A stretch of 64,000 nt of DNA from Anagrus nilaparvatae (GCA_022575985.1 JAKSXM010000142.1:5396001-5460000); one strand, 5' to 3'. Shown: positions 51,261 to 63,539, numbered from the stretch's first letter. Numbers and translations are program-made. Notes: generated by a model not told the origin, from the letters alone.

Positions 51261-54200
51261 AATCTGTAACTTAATATATATGCTTGAAAATTACAGTGCT
51301 TTATGCTTTAAGCAATAAATGGATTTTCTAGGGTACAAGATCATGATAAATTAGGGACCCAAAAGCTACATGCCATTTCCCAGAAGCAAAATTAAAAAAA
51401 CAAATTTTTATTTTTGTAAAAAAGGTGGTCCTGTTCTTGAAATTTTTATTATTACAAACTATTCTTATTAATTCTATCTGTGTATCTGAAAAAAACAGAA
51501 AACAAAAAACAAATTTTATAAATCACAAAGAAAGACAAATCATTGAAATTTTGGAGTAAAATAAAAAAAATGATAACGATATTCATGTATAATATTTATA
51601 AATCAATAGGCATTTATGCACTGGTTGTGTTTTTAAGAATAATGCAATATATTCCCATATGTCGACTGCCTGCGGTTATATTTCGTTTATGTGTACCGAA
51701 AATTTCTCGACGCCCCATCGTGTCCTAACTGCAATATTAACAAAGCATTTTTAACATAGACGTACCTGTATAACTTGATTTCTTTTTTTTTTTATAACCA
51801 TTTTTGGATGAAATAAGATTTAATGGATTTTATGACTTTTGATTATAAAGAATTTACATAATGCAGCAATAAAGAAATATTTAATAAAAATTTTTCTGGA
51901 CAAAAGACATTTTTATCGATAAGAAAGAGCTTGTTTGTGTGTGGCAAAAATATTTTTATACAGAATTTTTATAAAACCAGAGTTTTAATTAACAATAAAT
52001 TAATATTCTGACATAATTAAATGCAGTATTAACGCAATTCAATTAATTTTTTTGCCCTCGCCAAATTCAAAGAAGGCATTAAAAAAATAATTTTTAAAAA
52101 GGATATGAAACTGGATCCAATATTTGCTTATTTTTTTCTGCAAAAAGAAACGTCATAAACTGATATCCCTTATAAAGAGATTGTTAAAATAAAAAATATA
52201 TAGTGTAACATGTTTAATCTACATGAAACTTCTTTTACTTTTTTTATAGCTTTTGCAAAAAAATAAAAAAAAAGAGTCAGCCTTAAATTTTATATGTAAA
52301 TAATCTGGCGAGATATAAATTATTTTTTATACCTATACAATTCCATTAGATACGTAATTAATTTAACATATATAAAGTAATTACGACACTTAAAATTGAA
52401 ATTACTTCTAAGTGTTTTAATGGAAATAAAAAAAACGTTATACTTAAGAAACATATTCCATTTATGACATGTTTTAATTTAAAAGATAGAAGAGTCAAGT
52501 GCTAATTAAATCAAAGTCTTTATTCTGAGATGTGAGAAAATTTCTATTTTTTTTTAATTCAATAGAAAAAAAAATTCAAATGAAAGTTTACAAAGTTTTA
52601 AAGGTGAGAGCACGTTTATCGACGGTGTTTGCAAAATTTTATAGGGTTCCTTGAGTCGGTGAAACAGTCGCCTACCTTCTCTTTTCATAAACAAGAAGAA
52701 ATTTTATTTTATTTATTTTTAAGTATTTTAAAATTGCAAATATAAAAAATATTTTGCTAAAATCGTTAAACTCGCACAATTTTTATAAAATTATTTATGA
52801 AATTTTTTTAAAACAAAATTTCCTGAGAATTCCAAAAATCTATTCATTATTTTCCGGAATTTTTATCCTGTGAGGAAATTTTGGCCAGAATCTGTCCAAA
52901 TCTCAGGAATTCTGATGCTTTTAATATTTTTTACCAAGGAATGCTAAAAAAATATAATATAAACTCTCAATGCGCGACAGAAGCTCACCAATTTTGTAGA
53001 ATTCAATAGAATGAATTTTTATTTGAATTTAAAAACCTTGAAATTGCATAATTAATCGAGTGTTTTTTTTAATTCAATTTAACATCAATATCAAATATTA
53101 CTTCAAGCTCACTCATTATAAATGGATAATGAATTCTATAATAATATAAGTATCCCCTTACAACATAAATACCTGTATAATCTTTTTCAGATCGCACAAA
53201 GAGAGAGAGAGAGAATCAATTAAATATAATCCATTCTACTAATTACATATATTTTAGTAACAAGTTGTATGTAACGTTATTAAATTTCATGCGAAATTCA
53301 TAACATTTAAACTCATCGATCATTTTCAAGTATTTTATTAAACTGGCTCAATCTATATTCGAGGCAAAGAATTTCTATATTACAGAAACAGAAATATTTT
53401 CATGTCATTAATCATCTAATCATAATCGTTTGACGAAATGCAATAATTTATTGTTTGGATTAAAAAACGTAACGCAATAACTTTCCTTGATTTGCTTAAG
53501 CACGGATTATTAATTAATTATAAAAGATTAGATTTCATTATCTCGTAAATAATTTTCAACTTGGATATTACATTCCAAGTAAGACTCGTAAGAGTAGCGC
53601 CAAGTATCAGTGTGTACAACGGAAGTATAATAAAGTTTATAACCTTTTTTGCTCATATAGCAGGAAAAAAAATTTTCTCTTTTTATAATATAAAAATGTG
53701 AGTCCTTAATGTTTCATAAGGGAAAAAACACCAGAGATAACAATATATTTTTTTGTTAGAAAAAAAAAGCTCAGACACGTAGAAATATACAAGTTTTTGT
53801 GTAATAAAAATTGGTAGGTCGCGTGTTGGCATCCCTTAGGCTGCTAAATAAATTACTTTGGCTTATCAGGAATAATAGGAGTGCGCACGACACAGATTGC
53901 TTGGCATGGGACGCGAGTATATTAAAAGTTACTTCTCGTTGCAACAGTAGAAGAAAAGAAACTGTTAATATAACTTACCTGGCCATTTTCTTTTTTCCTT
54001 TATTAAAGATAAGATTGATTTTAATTCAGAATGAGGAATACAAGGCTATTCAAAGTAACAGTGAAAGATCATCCTCGTTAATCAACCAAGCTTGTAGCTT
54101 GGAAATTGGCAAAGAACATTTTCATCGAAATCACTGCTCGAGAAATTAAACTGACCCTTTTCATTTGCCTCGAAGAATCGAGAAACACGCAAAGCCACAT

Positions 54201-55797
54201 AGAAAATAAAGCAAAACAAGTCTATATAGAGTTAACTAAGATCCTAACTAAACTTGTGCAACTATATTATACAACTATAAGGCATTAATGGCCGCACTCG
54301 AGTGAACAACTATTTAAACTATTTTCCAAACTGAGATTTCAAAATAGTATTTAAAATTTTTAAATGCTTTAAGTTTTGTTATTTAATTCCTCGGGTCAGT
54401 CTGTTTTTATTAAGAAGAAATGAGCAATAAACGTAACAGTTAACAAGGGTCTATTTCAGTCTATTAGATAGCAAAAGGTGTACTTTAATTACTGTCCTAT
54501 CTTTGAAGAAAATTTAACTACAGTACGTCATCTTGTAACTCATTAAACTTTCCTTCAAAACAAGAAACAGTTAAGACTGAGTAGCTCCGAAAGTTATATA
54601 AATGCTAAAACTTTGATATTATATTTTACATCTAGTTAGGAGAGAAATATCATAACAATAAATGAACAATCGTCTGCCAAAAAGCCTCTAAACAGTTATA
54701 CACTCGTGCTTCTGTAGTGAGGAAATTTTACAATCTTGTCATGAGAAAGAAAATTGCCTTTTCTTTGATATTACTTCTACTAACTACTTATTCTTATTGT
54801 TAGTTACTTATTATGTACAAAAGAAACTTATAAAATTACCTTACTTTTTCTTCAAACAGCACAACTTTTTAGAACTTTATGCTTATTCTCCTATCCTTTC
54901 CAACTGAAATAATGACTGACCAAAAAACCAATGCAATTTAGCTCGTGTCACTGCGATAAGACCTAAATTATAATTTCAGGCTAGTAACTAGCTTTTCGTA
55001 ACATTATTAATATGGACTTGGTTATTATATATATGTTGTATATGTTATACCCCAAAAGCCCAATTAACCGATTCATGAAATGGTCAATTTTGAACCCTGA
55101 AAGGTCACACTTTTTAGACTAATGAGGTTTTTTTGACCCCATCCGTTTTATTTTTTTTTAAATAATCTTTGGGGTTTTTAAATTCATTCTGGTATTTTTA
55201 TTTAATCTACGTAAAAAAAGTCCTGGGTTATTTTGACCCACAGTGACCTACGAGGGTTACACCAATAATTTTTAAATACTCCATTTTTTTATACGAATCG
55301 GTCAACAATATTTTAGATCTTTAAATATAACTTTACATCTTTACAATATGAAATTCATACGTTTTCAATATTATTTTATTATTTGTCATACTTTGACACA
55401 GTCATCAATTATAAATAATTAAAATTAATTCATTCATAAATAAATAATTTTTAATTATTCATTTCTTCAAAAATATATGAGTAATTCTTAGTAAGTATAA
55501 TGCTGTATAAATAAAAAACAATAATAATTCATAAAATTGATAAAATTGAGAAAAATTAAAACTGTTTCTTCTGTTTTGGTTCCTCATAGAGTAACGTTTA
55601 TTAAATATTAATTTAAATATTAATTTTTTGAAATTTCTTTTAAAAACTTTTTATAAGTAAAAAAAAAGGTTATTTGGGTGTTGATATTTTTCAAAAAATT
55701 TTTCCAGCACTGAAAATTTTTGACCCTTAACTGCTTTTATCTCTAAAATTACAAGTCCAAAATAAAAAGTTAAAGCAGAAAATGAATTTTTTAACAT
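51261..55797. other. Gene-free DNA with a slightly richer patch at 53.8-54.2 kb
   Basis: The patch 53811-54290 has frames of 112 and 60 codons on the plus strand and a CCAG|GTAAGT donor-like site on the minus strand near 53980, but no recognisable product. The rest is A/T-rich with a GA repeat near 53.2 kb. Confidence 0.45.
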
Positions 55798-56182
55798 CAC
55801 TGTAAAAAGTAACTTCCTTATGATAACAAAAAAATTAGAACATTTTCGAAAAATTAGTAAATTTTCAAAAAAAATTGTAAATATTCGAAAAAAATCGTAA
55901 ATTTACTAAATTTAGTATATTATCGAAAATTTAGAGATTTCTCGATTTTTTTTGTGAATTCATAAGAAAAATTGATAATTTACAATTTTTTTTCGAAAAT
56001 TTACAAAAAATAGTTGTGAATTTGCAACTTTTTTCGTAAATGCACAAAAAAAATCGAAAATTCTCTAATTTTTTGATAATATAGTAAATTTAGTAAATTT
56101 ACGATTTTTTTCGAATATTTACAAAATTTTTCGAAAATTTTCTAATTTTTTTGTTAATATAAGGAAGTTACTTTTTACAGTG
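55798..56182. mobile_element. Palindromic MITE, copy 6
   Basis: 385 bp, long subtype. Here the flanks are ACAT on the left and ATGT on the right, so the inverted repeat appears to extend four bases further, and no plain TA duplication is seen directly at the CACTG ends. Confidence 0.87.
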
Positions 56183-56348
56183 ATGTACTAAGTGTGAAAA
56201 CTGGAGGTAATGTCATTGAGAAGTTTCGGATTTTGCAGTTTGAAGGGTTTTGCATAAAATTATAAGGAGCCATTGCCTGTAAATTAAATTTAATAAAATG
56301 AAGTAAATTATACTATATTGAATAAAAAAACAATATCCTTTAACTTAT

Positions 56349-56373
56349 GTAATAATAATAATAATAATAATAA
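56349..56373. repeat. (AAT)n microsatellite
   Basis: About eight uninterrupted AAT units. Other short simple repeats seen are (AG)n at 36525-36541 and 53200-53214, and (ATT)n at 35099-35115. Confidence 0.8.
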
Positions 56374-56989
56374 GAGTAAGTTTTCTATGTACTCAAGAAA
56401 TCGAAGGCAAAGAGTAATTAATGGTTTTAAATGTTTACTTTGGACAAACACGTTGCAAAGCTAGCAATAACTAACCCCCTTTTATTCTAATATGATTTGA
56501 AAATAAAGATAGAAATCTTTTCAATATTGAGTTTCGAAAATCTATCTCTGCATCGATAGGTATAAAGTGTTAAACTATAAATTCAAAATCTATTATTCAG
56601 TATTATATGTATAAGTAAAAATCGATTCGTTTATATGAATCTTGTTAAATATACTTTGAAGCAGCTTATATAAATATATGTATGTATATATACCTCTATA
56701 TTTTACTGAATAAACTCTCTTTCTCTGATTTGTTTTTTAGTTATCGAGACAAATCGAATTTATTAAAGAATGTTTGACTTTCATATAATATGGATTCTAT
56801 TTTAAATTTATTCTTTTTTTTTTATCTATTCCTGTTTTTTATTCACAGAGCCGAGAAAAATATTTATTTTTCAGGATAAACTTCTCATTATGTACGAATA
56901 CAGGGCCAGCTGGGCTATTTATAATTCATAAATGCTACACAACATTATTTTTATAAATTATCAAATTTACTACATGTTAAGATTCTAAA

Positions 56990-57075
56990 CCCAAACTATT
57001 CTGATTCCCTAAATCCGTATTATTTTAAGTCCCTAAATTGAAATTAGTCAAAGCACCATTCGACCCTTCCTCTTA
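56990..57075. repeat. TTTAGGGACTTAG repeat, inverted copy
   Basis: Read on the minus strand it gives AATTTAGGGACTTAAAATAA followed by a TTTAGGGAATCAGAATAG unit, matching the repeat at the left edge of the window. Confidence 0.55.
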
Positions 57076-58931
57076 ATTGGACAAATTTGACCCCCCTCCT
57101 TTAAACATGTTCCATGTTAAAAACAATTACAAGGCACGTCATAACTGATTAAATTTCGTTTTAAAAATGAACAAAATATTTACTTTCCTTACTTTTATTT
57201 TTTTTTTTCTGGAAACGACAATGACATGCATATTAATATGAATAATCAGGTTAATGAGACGTAAGATTATTCGGATTCAAAATTTATGCGTGAGTTAATG
57301 CACCTTCTAATAGGAAGAAATCCTTGATACTTGTTCATCCGGCTGTAAAGTGTCAAGCACCAAACCAACAAAATTTCATTTTTAAGTTCATGCATATGAC
57401 CGTGTCAGAAAGATGAGCTGGAAAAAACTTTTTTTCTCCTCCTTCTTTTTCCTATTCTTACCTAAAGACGTTCATTAAATCCTCGAGAAATTTAAACGAG
57501 TTTTCCATTTTGCCATTATCGTCATCCGCTTGACTCTTTGGCGTCTCTGGCGTATGGTGAAAAGATGCGTGCTTTACTTAAGTGCATTTTAATATTCCTA
57601 AAGTTCTCATCCTTCAACCTTTAAAGATCATGCTTTCATTTTTACAAAGCTGCGCATCTAAAACTTTTCAAAATTATTAAATTTCCATAAATATTGAACT
57701 TTATTGTATATTTTTAGAGGATTTCCCGTTTTAGATTAAATGATTTTTTTTTAATTAAAACTATAAAGAGGCTATTTATAAATTTTTAAACAATAGAGTG
57801 TAGCCACACTTATGCGCACACAGATGCAACAATCGAAATATTCAGTGAATAATTGTCGTATTTTATGTTGAAAGAAATGGGATCGAACGTTCGAAACCTT
57901 TTTGTGGATACAAAAGCTAACAGGAAATGGAAATCGTTCGATACCCGCGAGGTTTTGTATTATAAAGAGGAAATGGTCAGACATAGTAAAGCTACAAGTC
58001 TCGTGACTTCCGACAAATTTATTCACGTACTTTCAGAGCTAAGATAAGCGACAATCGATTTTCTTTAGGTATTGATTAAAATTTAAACAAAAGGCGTTTA
58101 TTTATTTTCATATTTTGGCAAGCAATTAAAAAAAAATATAAAAATGAAAATCACTCAACGAACGTCAATAATCCATGTATCCTCGAAAACATGAACAGAG
58201 TAAGCTTGTCATACGCACGGAATAAAGAACTTGGTGTAATTAAAAGGGCACTAGACAGTATAACAAATGCTTTACGTACAATAACAACGCGGAGCTGGAG
58301 GTTCTTTAAGAGCACTAGAAATTTTTTTTAAAAGCCTGTATGACAGTATACATGACATTTCCTCACGCTCCAAATGCTCTGAAGCGTGAGTTATCGACTT
58401 TTTCAAAATTTAAAATAATTTATTATTTTTTAATTAGCAATGAAAATCGTGAAAAAAAAATAGGATAAATAAAATAAATAGATGTTGTTTAGCTGTTATA
58501 ATTGGTAGTTAGGCAATTTCAGATTGCAGAAGAATAGACTGCAGAGCGATGATAACGGACTTAGACGTTAAGTATCTTTAGTTATATTGAACATAACATG
58601 AATAGTAGAGAGTTTACCAGTATATTTGAAAGGAAAATTATTATGGAAACAAGGATATTTAGGACAAGATTTATAACGATAAAGACAAATTTTATTTTTA
58701 TTTTATCTGATAGGGAAAATTAATTATTTTATTTTTATTCACACTCAATTTAAGTTAATTATTTATTTATTTTATTACTACTTAAAAACAAAAAAGATTG
58801 TGATTATTAACAGATTTCTTATCGATTAAATTAAATCAGTTAAAAACAAAGTATGATTTTATTTAATGATTGTGCAATTTTTTTAATCAATGAATTAATG
58901 AGCAAATTTATTTTTCATAATTTTTTTTGGG

Positions 58932-58968
58932 TATAAAAAGAGAACTATTAGAAGTAATTGTTACAGTC
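58932..58968 (+). promoter_or_regulatory. TATA box and initiator of the Gly/His/Trp-rich peptide gene
   Basis: TATAAAAAG starts at 58932, and an initiator-like ACAGTC lies at about 58963-58968, roughly 30 bp downstream. The ATG at 59020 follows after a short 5' leader of about 55 nt. Spacing and the short leader match a strongly expressed insect secreted-peptide gene. Confidence 0.6.
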
Positions 58969-59019
58969 TCAAAGCTGATATCGAATAAATAAAGTTATCA
59001 GAACAAGCTGAAAATAATC

Positions 59020-60733
59020 ATGAAATTCTTTTTGGTAAGTAAAAAATTATAATAATTTTTATAATAATAGGCGTAAAATTTTAGCGCTAGAACGAGTGAT
59101 ATGTGCTCACACTGGTGTCTAAAATTTGTCGTCCATGGTACATTTGATATTTTTTGCCTACCAAGGCGAAATTATCCAGAAAATTCTAGGACCAAATAAT
59201 TATTTAGAACTTTCTTAATATTTTTCGATAATTCATACGAATTTTTTGCAAAATATTAAGTGAGGGAAAAATAATTCAAATATACACGTAAAAAAAAAGT
59301 ATGTTGTAATGATCGACTTTACTTTGTTGAAATACGATTATCAATTTTGTTGTTGGATTAAAAGATTAAATGTTTTATTCATTGCCAAATAAATCTGTTT
59401 TTTTTTATATTAAAACTAAATTAATTTATAGATTACTTTAAAAAAAATTAATTTATAGGCTACTTTAAATTTTATAATCGATTAAAAATTTCTTATAATT
59501 AATCTTCGTCTATAAAATAAATCTAGTATTACAACGTATTCGTTAGCAAAGTAGCAGAGAAGTTATGTTTGCACTGTGTTGATCCAACCTATGTAATATA
59601 AATTTGTTTGCTTTTGTAAATTAAATTATAATGTAAAATCAATTTATTTTGCATAGATTTCAATATATTTTACAAAAACAAAATTAATTTAAATTATTCA
59701 CGTTGATTATTATTATAATAATAAAGAAATTGAATTTCCAGAAAATCATTTACAATTGTTTTAATTATTATTTTAAAACATGCATTACGCTAGAAATGCA
59801 TAATTTACTTAAAATTTTTTATGTCATTCAAAATATTTTGTTGATGCAATGGGTAACGTCACTGCCTGATGTACAAGGGGTCAAAGGTTCGAATTTCGGA
59901 TGAGTTAAAATTTTTTATTAGTTATTTTCATAGATAACTGAAACCTAACTTAAATTAAATAAATAAATTTCAAAAATGCTATTAAATATTAAAAAATAAT
60001 TAATAAAAAAGTATAACAAAATACACAGCCAGCTGAAGAGCGTTTTTAAACCTGAATAAAATTTTTTTTAAATAAATCTTTTAGGATTATTGTTAATTAG
60101 CTACACATGCGCGTGAAAAGATTTTATAACTAATTAAATATGTTTAAAGGATAATGAATTGAATCTGTTAAAAAGATTTTTTTTTAGTTTTACCCTTCTA
60201 AAAGATTTGAACGGGTTATTCAATCTTTTACAGCTATAAAAATGCTCTTTCGTTAGCGATGTGAAAAGGAAAAAAATAGGTAAATGAATGCAAAAAAAAA
60301 TTTGAAAAATAATTTTTGTCACCCAAAATATAAACTGTTGAAATCAACTAACTCAACTATGATAATTCTATAAATACTTTATTGGTATATTTCAACAAAG
60401 TTTTATTTATTAATACAACAAAGTATTTTTTTACGTGTATTCGCTATGCCAAAAAATTTCACCAGTATACAAAAAAATTCTTATTTTTATATCCAGATTT
60501 TCTTGGTACTCGCTGTCATTGCCAGTGCATTAGCCGTTGAAGAGAAAGTAGATGATGGAACCAAAGACGCAGAAAGAGTAGAACGTGGATGGGGTCATCA
60601 TGGAGGTCATTGGGGACATGGAGGTGGTTGGGGACGTCCTGGAGGATGGGGACATGGAGGTGGTTGGGGACATGGAGGTGGATGGGGACATGGAGGCCAC
60701 TGGGGACACGGAGGTCATGGTTATGGTCGTTAA
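59020..60733 (+). CDS. Secreted Gly/His/Trp-rich peptide, two exons
   Basis: Predicted 83-residue secreted peptide of no assigned family. Exon 1 (59020-59034) encodes MKFFL and ends at a GTAAGT donor. Exon 2 (60497-60733) follows a TATATCCAG acceptor; the intron is 1,462 bp, phase 0. The joined N terminus (residues 1-18, ending ASALA) is a textbook signal peptide. Residues 19-36 are charged (VEEKVDDGTKDAERVERG) and look like a propeptide ending in Arg. Residues 37-83 hold 7 Trp, 10 His and 26 Gly in repeats of the type WGHGG, ending in YGR. Similar composition occurs in glycine-rich antimicrobial peptides, cuticle or silk-like proteins and metal-binding His-rich peptides; I cannot choose among these. 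An in-frame ATG at 60446 could start a longer single exon, but it lacks a promoter and gives a poorer signal peptide, so I prefer the two-exon model. Confidence 0.75.
59835..59905 (+). other. tRNA-like segment with A- and B-box motifs (SINE head or tRNA relic)
   Basis: TGATGCAATGGGTAACG at 59842 resembles a tRNA A box, and GGTTCGAATTTC at 59886 matches the B box. Acceptor and anticodon stems do not pair, so it is not a functional tRNA. It lies inside the intron of the Gly/His/Trp-rich peptide gene. Confidence 0.3.
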
Positions 60734-60800
60734 ATATTTGAGCCAATTTCTACCAAAAAATATATAATACTAGGCTGCCTAATATTTAATTAAAGCTGAT

Positions 60801-60806
60801 AATAAA
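60801..60806 (+). terminator. Polyadenylation signal of the Gly/His/Trp-rich peptide gene
   Basis: Canonical AATAAA lies 68 bp after the stop codon, followed within 30 bp by T-rich sequence. It fits a short 3' UTR. Confidence 0.5.
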
Positions 60807-61307
60807 TTTTATTGCTAACACCAAAACTTGCAGATTATTTTATTTCCAAAAAATATAAATAATTTTATCTTGTACACTTAGCTCATAAACATTTTATAAA
60901 ATTATCTAACTATGGCGTACAGAGGAAAAAGCACATTAAAAAAAAAATATGTGAGGGAAATTAAATAAAAATAAATTTTTTCATTCGTAAGTAATTTGAC
61001 GGTTCACATGGTAGGAAATATTTTTAATCTCTTATTTTTTGCCTTATGCATCACGTATACACGAAACATAATTTAAAGAGTTTTACGAGATGCTTTTTTT
61101 ATGATTAAATATTAAAATTAAACTTTAAATTTTTGCACCTACGTAGCTGAAAAAAATATATGAGATTTATGTGATTCGGAATAATTTTTCTAATTTAAAA
61201 CTGCATATTTAAGTGTTTATTAAAATTTTTATACCTCTTAAATTTAATGTAAAAGCTAATATTTGTAAATGAAAAAAATTATGAATCACAATAGATTGAC
61301 AAATGTA
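60807..61307. other. 3' flank of the Gly/His/Trp-rich peptide gene
   Basis: No gene or repeat recognised before MITE copy 7. Confidence 0.5.
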
Positions 61308-61736
61308 CACTGTAAAAAGTAACTTTCTTATATTAACAAAAAAATTAGAACATTTTCAAAAAATTAGTAAATTTTCGAAAAAATTTGTAAATATTCGAAA
61401 AAAATCGTAAATTCATTAAATTTATAGTATATTAACAAAAAATTCGAGTATTCTCGATTTTTTTTTGTGAATTCGCAAAAATAATTGATAGTTTACAATT
61501 TTTTTTTCAAAAATTTACAAAAAATAGTTGAAAATTTCCGAAAAATAGTTGTGAATTTACAACTTTTTTCGTAAAATCACAAAAAAAAATCGAAAAATCT
61601 CGAATTTTTCGATTATATACTAAATTTAGTAAATTTACGATTTTTATCGAATATTTACAAAATTTTTTAAAAATTTCCTAATTTTTCGAAAAAAATCTAT
61701 TTTTTTGTAAATCTAAGAAAGTTACTTTTTACAGTT
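61308..61736. mobile_element. Palindromic MITE, copy 7 (longest)
   Basis: 429 bp, long subtype, left flank TA. The right terminus has decayed to ACAGTTTA. It contains the most complete set of internal modules of the eight copies. Confidence 0.86.
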
Positions 61737-63174
61737 TAAATATTATCTGCTATAACATTTCTGCGAAAGGAAAATTCGAGTTTTGCTCGAAATCCAGAGC
61801 TTATGACTATGCTCAAATATTTTTGGTTCCTCAAAGAAGAGCCTTTGTTATGGGTCAGTTTTTAATCACTTTTTTATGGCAATGTATGAGTAAACATGTT
61901 CCAAAAAAGTTTGCATTTCTTTACCTGTTTCCAAACCATTAATTGCATTAAAACTTTTAAGATCAAGGGAAATTAAAAAAATTTTAAAAATAAACATTAG
62001 TTTGTTTGCTATTTTGTTTAAATTAAATAAACATCACATGAGCATATATTATTATTTTAAAAAGATATTTAATTTTAAAAAAACAAAATTTCACGTACAT
62101 GCTCGTAAGTATTTACTTTTCTTATTAAAAATTAAAATATCAAAAAGATTATTTATTGTCGAATAATAATTTCTCACAAACATAATAATTAAGGAAAAGA
62201 AAAGAAGGCAAATATTAGCAAATTGACGCATATAAATGTTTGTTGATTAATTTTAAAAATACGTATTCATTTTACCTTCCATGTATAGGTAATAATTATT
62301 GCACTGACATTCTTAGCTAACGTTTAGCCTGATAAAAAAGTCGAGTCAAAAAAATATTGTCGAGCAAGCAGATGTTTTAACTAAAACTCTTCGTAATACT
62401 CGGATCACTTAGCATGCAGAACCATCTAGAATGATCGCGTTCTGAATTTCATAAACATAAATATGGATATACGAGGTTGAAAACGTGAATAATATCATAA
62501 GAAACATATGCTTCATAAATATCCTATAGGTTTCTCGCCTTAAATTTCATTAGAAAATTTAATTTTACTATACGATCAATGATCATAACTAAAAATTCTA
62601 AAAATACTTAAACTTATTTAATTTCCTGTTTAGTTAAATTTAATTATCAACTTGAAATTATATATTTTGTGAAATTTTAATCTGGATTGACATGAATTTA
62701 ATTATTTAATAATATGATTAAGTGCATATTCAATTTAATTTATTGAATAAAAATTAAATATTAAAATATCTTTTTATAAAAGGAATATTGCCTTATTAAA
62801 ATAACATTTCATTTATTTTAATACTTGAACAGCTTGACTATATTTAACTTTTCTTAGATGCAAATTAAATTAAATTTTTAATTACCAAAACGTAAATAGC
62901 GTATTATTATAAAATCTATGTATCTATGAAATGCTTCGCTGTACCCTAATTTAGTGGCAGCTAGTAAAAGTTCTAAAAAGGCTTTAACTTGTTTGCTTCT
63001 CTACGAAGAGCCATTTGAAATATGCCAAAAATACAAATAAGTTGCTGAGCTTGAATGGTGATTTTATTTATTTTTTTTTTGCTTGAAGCTACTACTCAAA
63101 ACTTTGACCAGCTACTACAAAGACAAACATTAATTAAATTAAAATATACAATATTTTATCATGTTACACTACCA
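61737..63174. other. Gene-free DNA between MITE copies 7 and 8
   Basis: Only the possible Copia motif near 62.37 kb stands out. Confidence 0.5.
62335..62415 (+). pseudogene. Possible Ty1/Copia remnant (end of RNase H)
   Basis: The short frame reading IVEQADVLTKTLR resembles the conserved C-terminal end of Copia polyproteins (typically ADilTKpL). No other Copia domain or LTR is visible nearby, so the call rests on one motif. Confidence 0.3.
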
Positions 63175-63539
63175 CACTGTAAAAAGTAATTTTCTTAGAC
63201 TCACAAAAAAAAAATAGATTATTTTCAAAAAATTAGTAATTTTTCGAAAAAAATCGTAAATTTACTAAATTTAGTATATTAACTAAAAATTTGAGTATTT
63301 CCGATTTTTTTTTGTAAATTCACGAAAAAAATTGATAATTTACAATTTTTTTTAGAAAATTTACAAAAAATATTTGCTAATTTACAAATTTTTTCGTAAA
63401 TTCACAAGAAAAAACCGAGAATTCTCAAATTTGTTGTTAATATTCTAAATTTAGTTTTACGATTAATTTCGAAAATTTACTAATTTTTCGAAAATATTCT
63501 ATTTTTTTTGTGAACCTAAAAAAGTTACTTTTTACAGTG
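63175..63539. mobile_element. Palindromic MITE, copy 8
   Basis: 365 bp, short subtype like copies 1 and 2. The direct flanks are CA on both sides instead of TA. Confidence 0.88.

Larger units (their letters stand above)
56183..58931. other. Gene-free DNA
   Basis: It holds an AAT microsatellite and the inverted TTTAGGGACTTAG repeat. Opposite-strand frames at 57772-58047 overlap each other and are not recognised. Confidence 0.5.

Noticed and set aside
57772..58047. Opposite-strand overlapping frames of 84 and 64 codons
   Set aside because: No motif, mutual overlap and no promoter.
58707..58720. GGGAAAATTA as a kappa-B-like immune site upstream of the peptide gene
   Set aside because: The 3' half does not fit the NF-kappa-B consensus, and such words are frequent in A+T-rich DNA.
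60516..60767. Overlapping frames opposite and alongside the Gly/His/Trp peptide exon (HVPNHLHVP and SMSPTTSMSP repeats)
   Set aside because: They are shadows of the GG(A/T)CATGG-type repeat of the real exon; they lack signal peptides and splice support.
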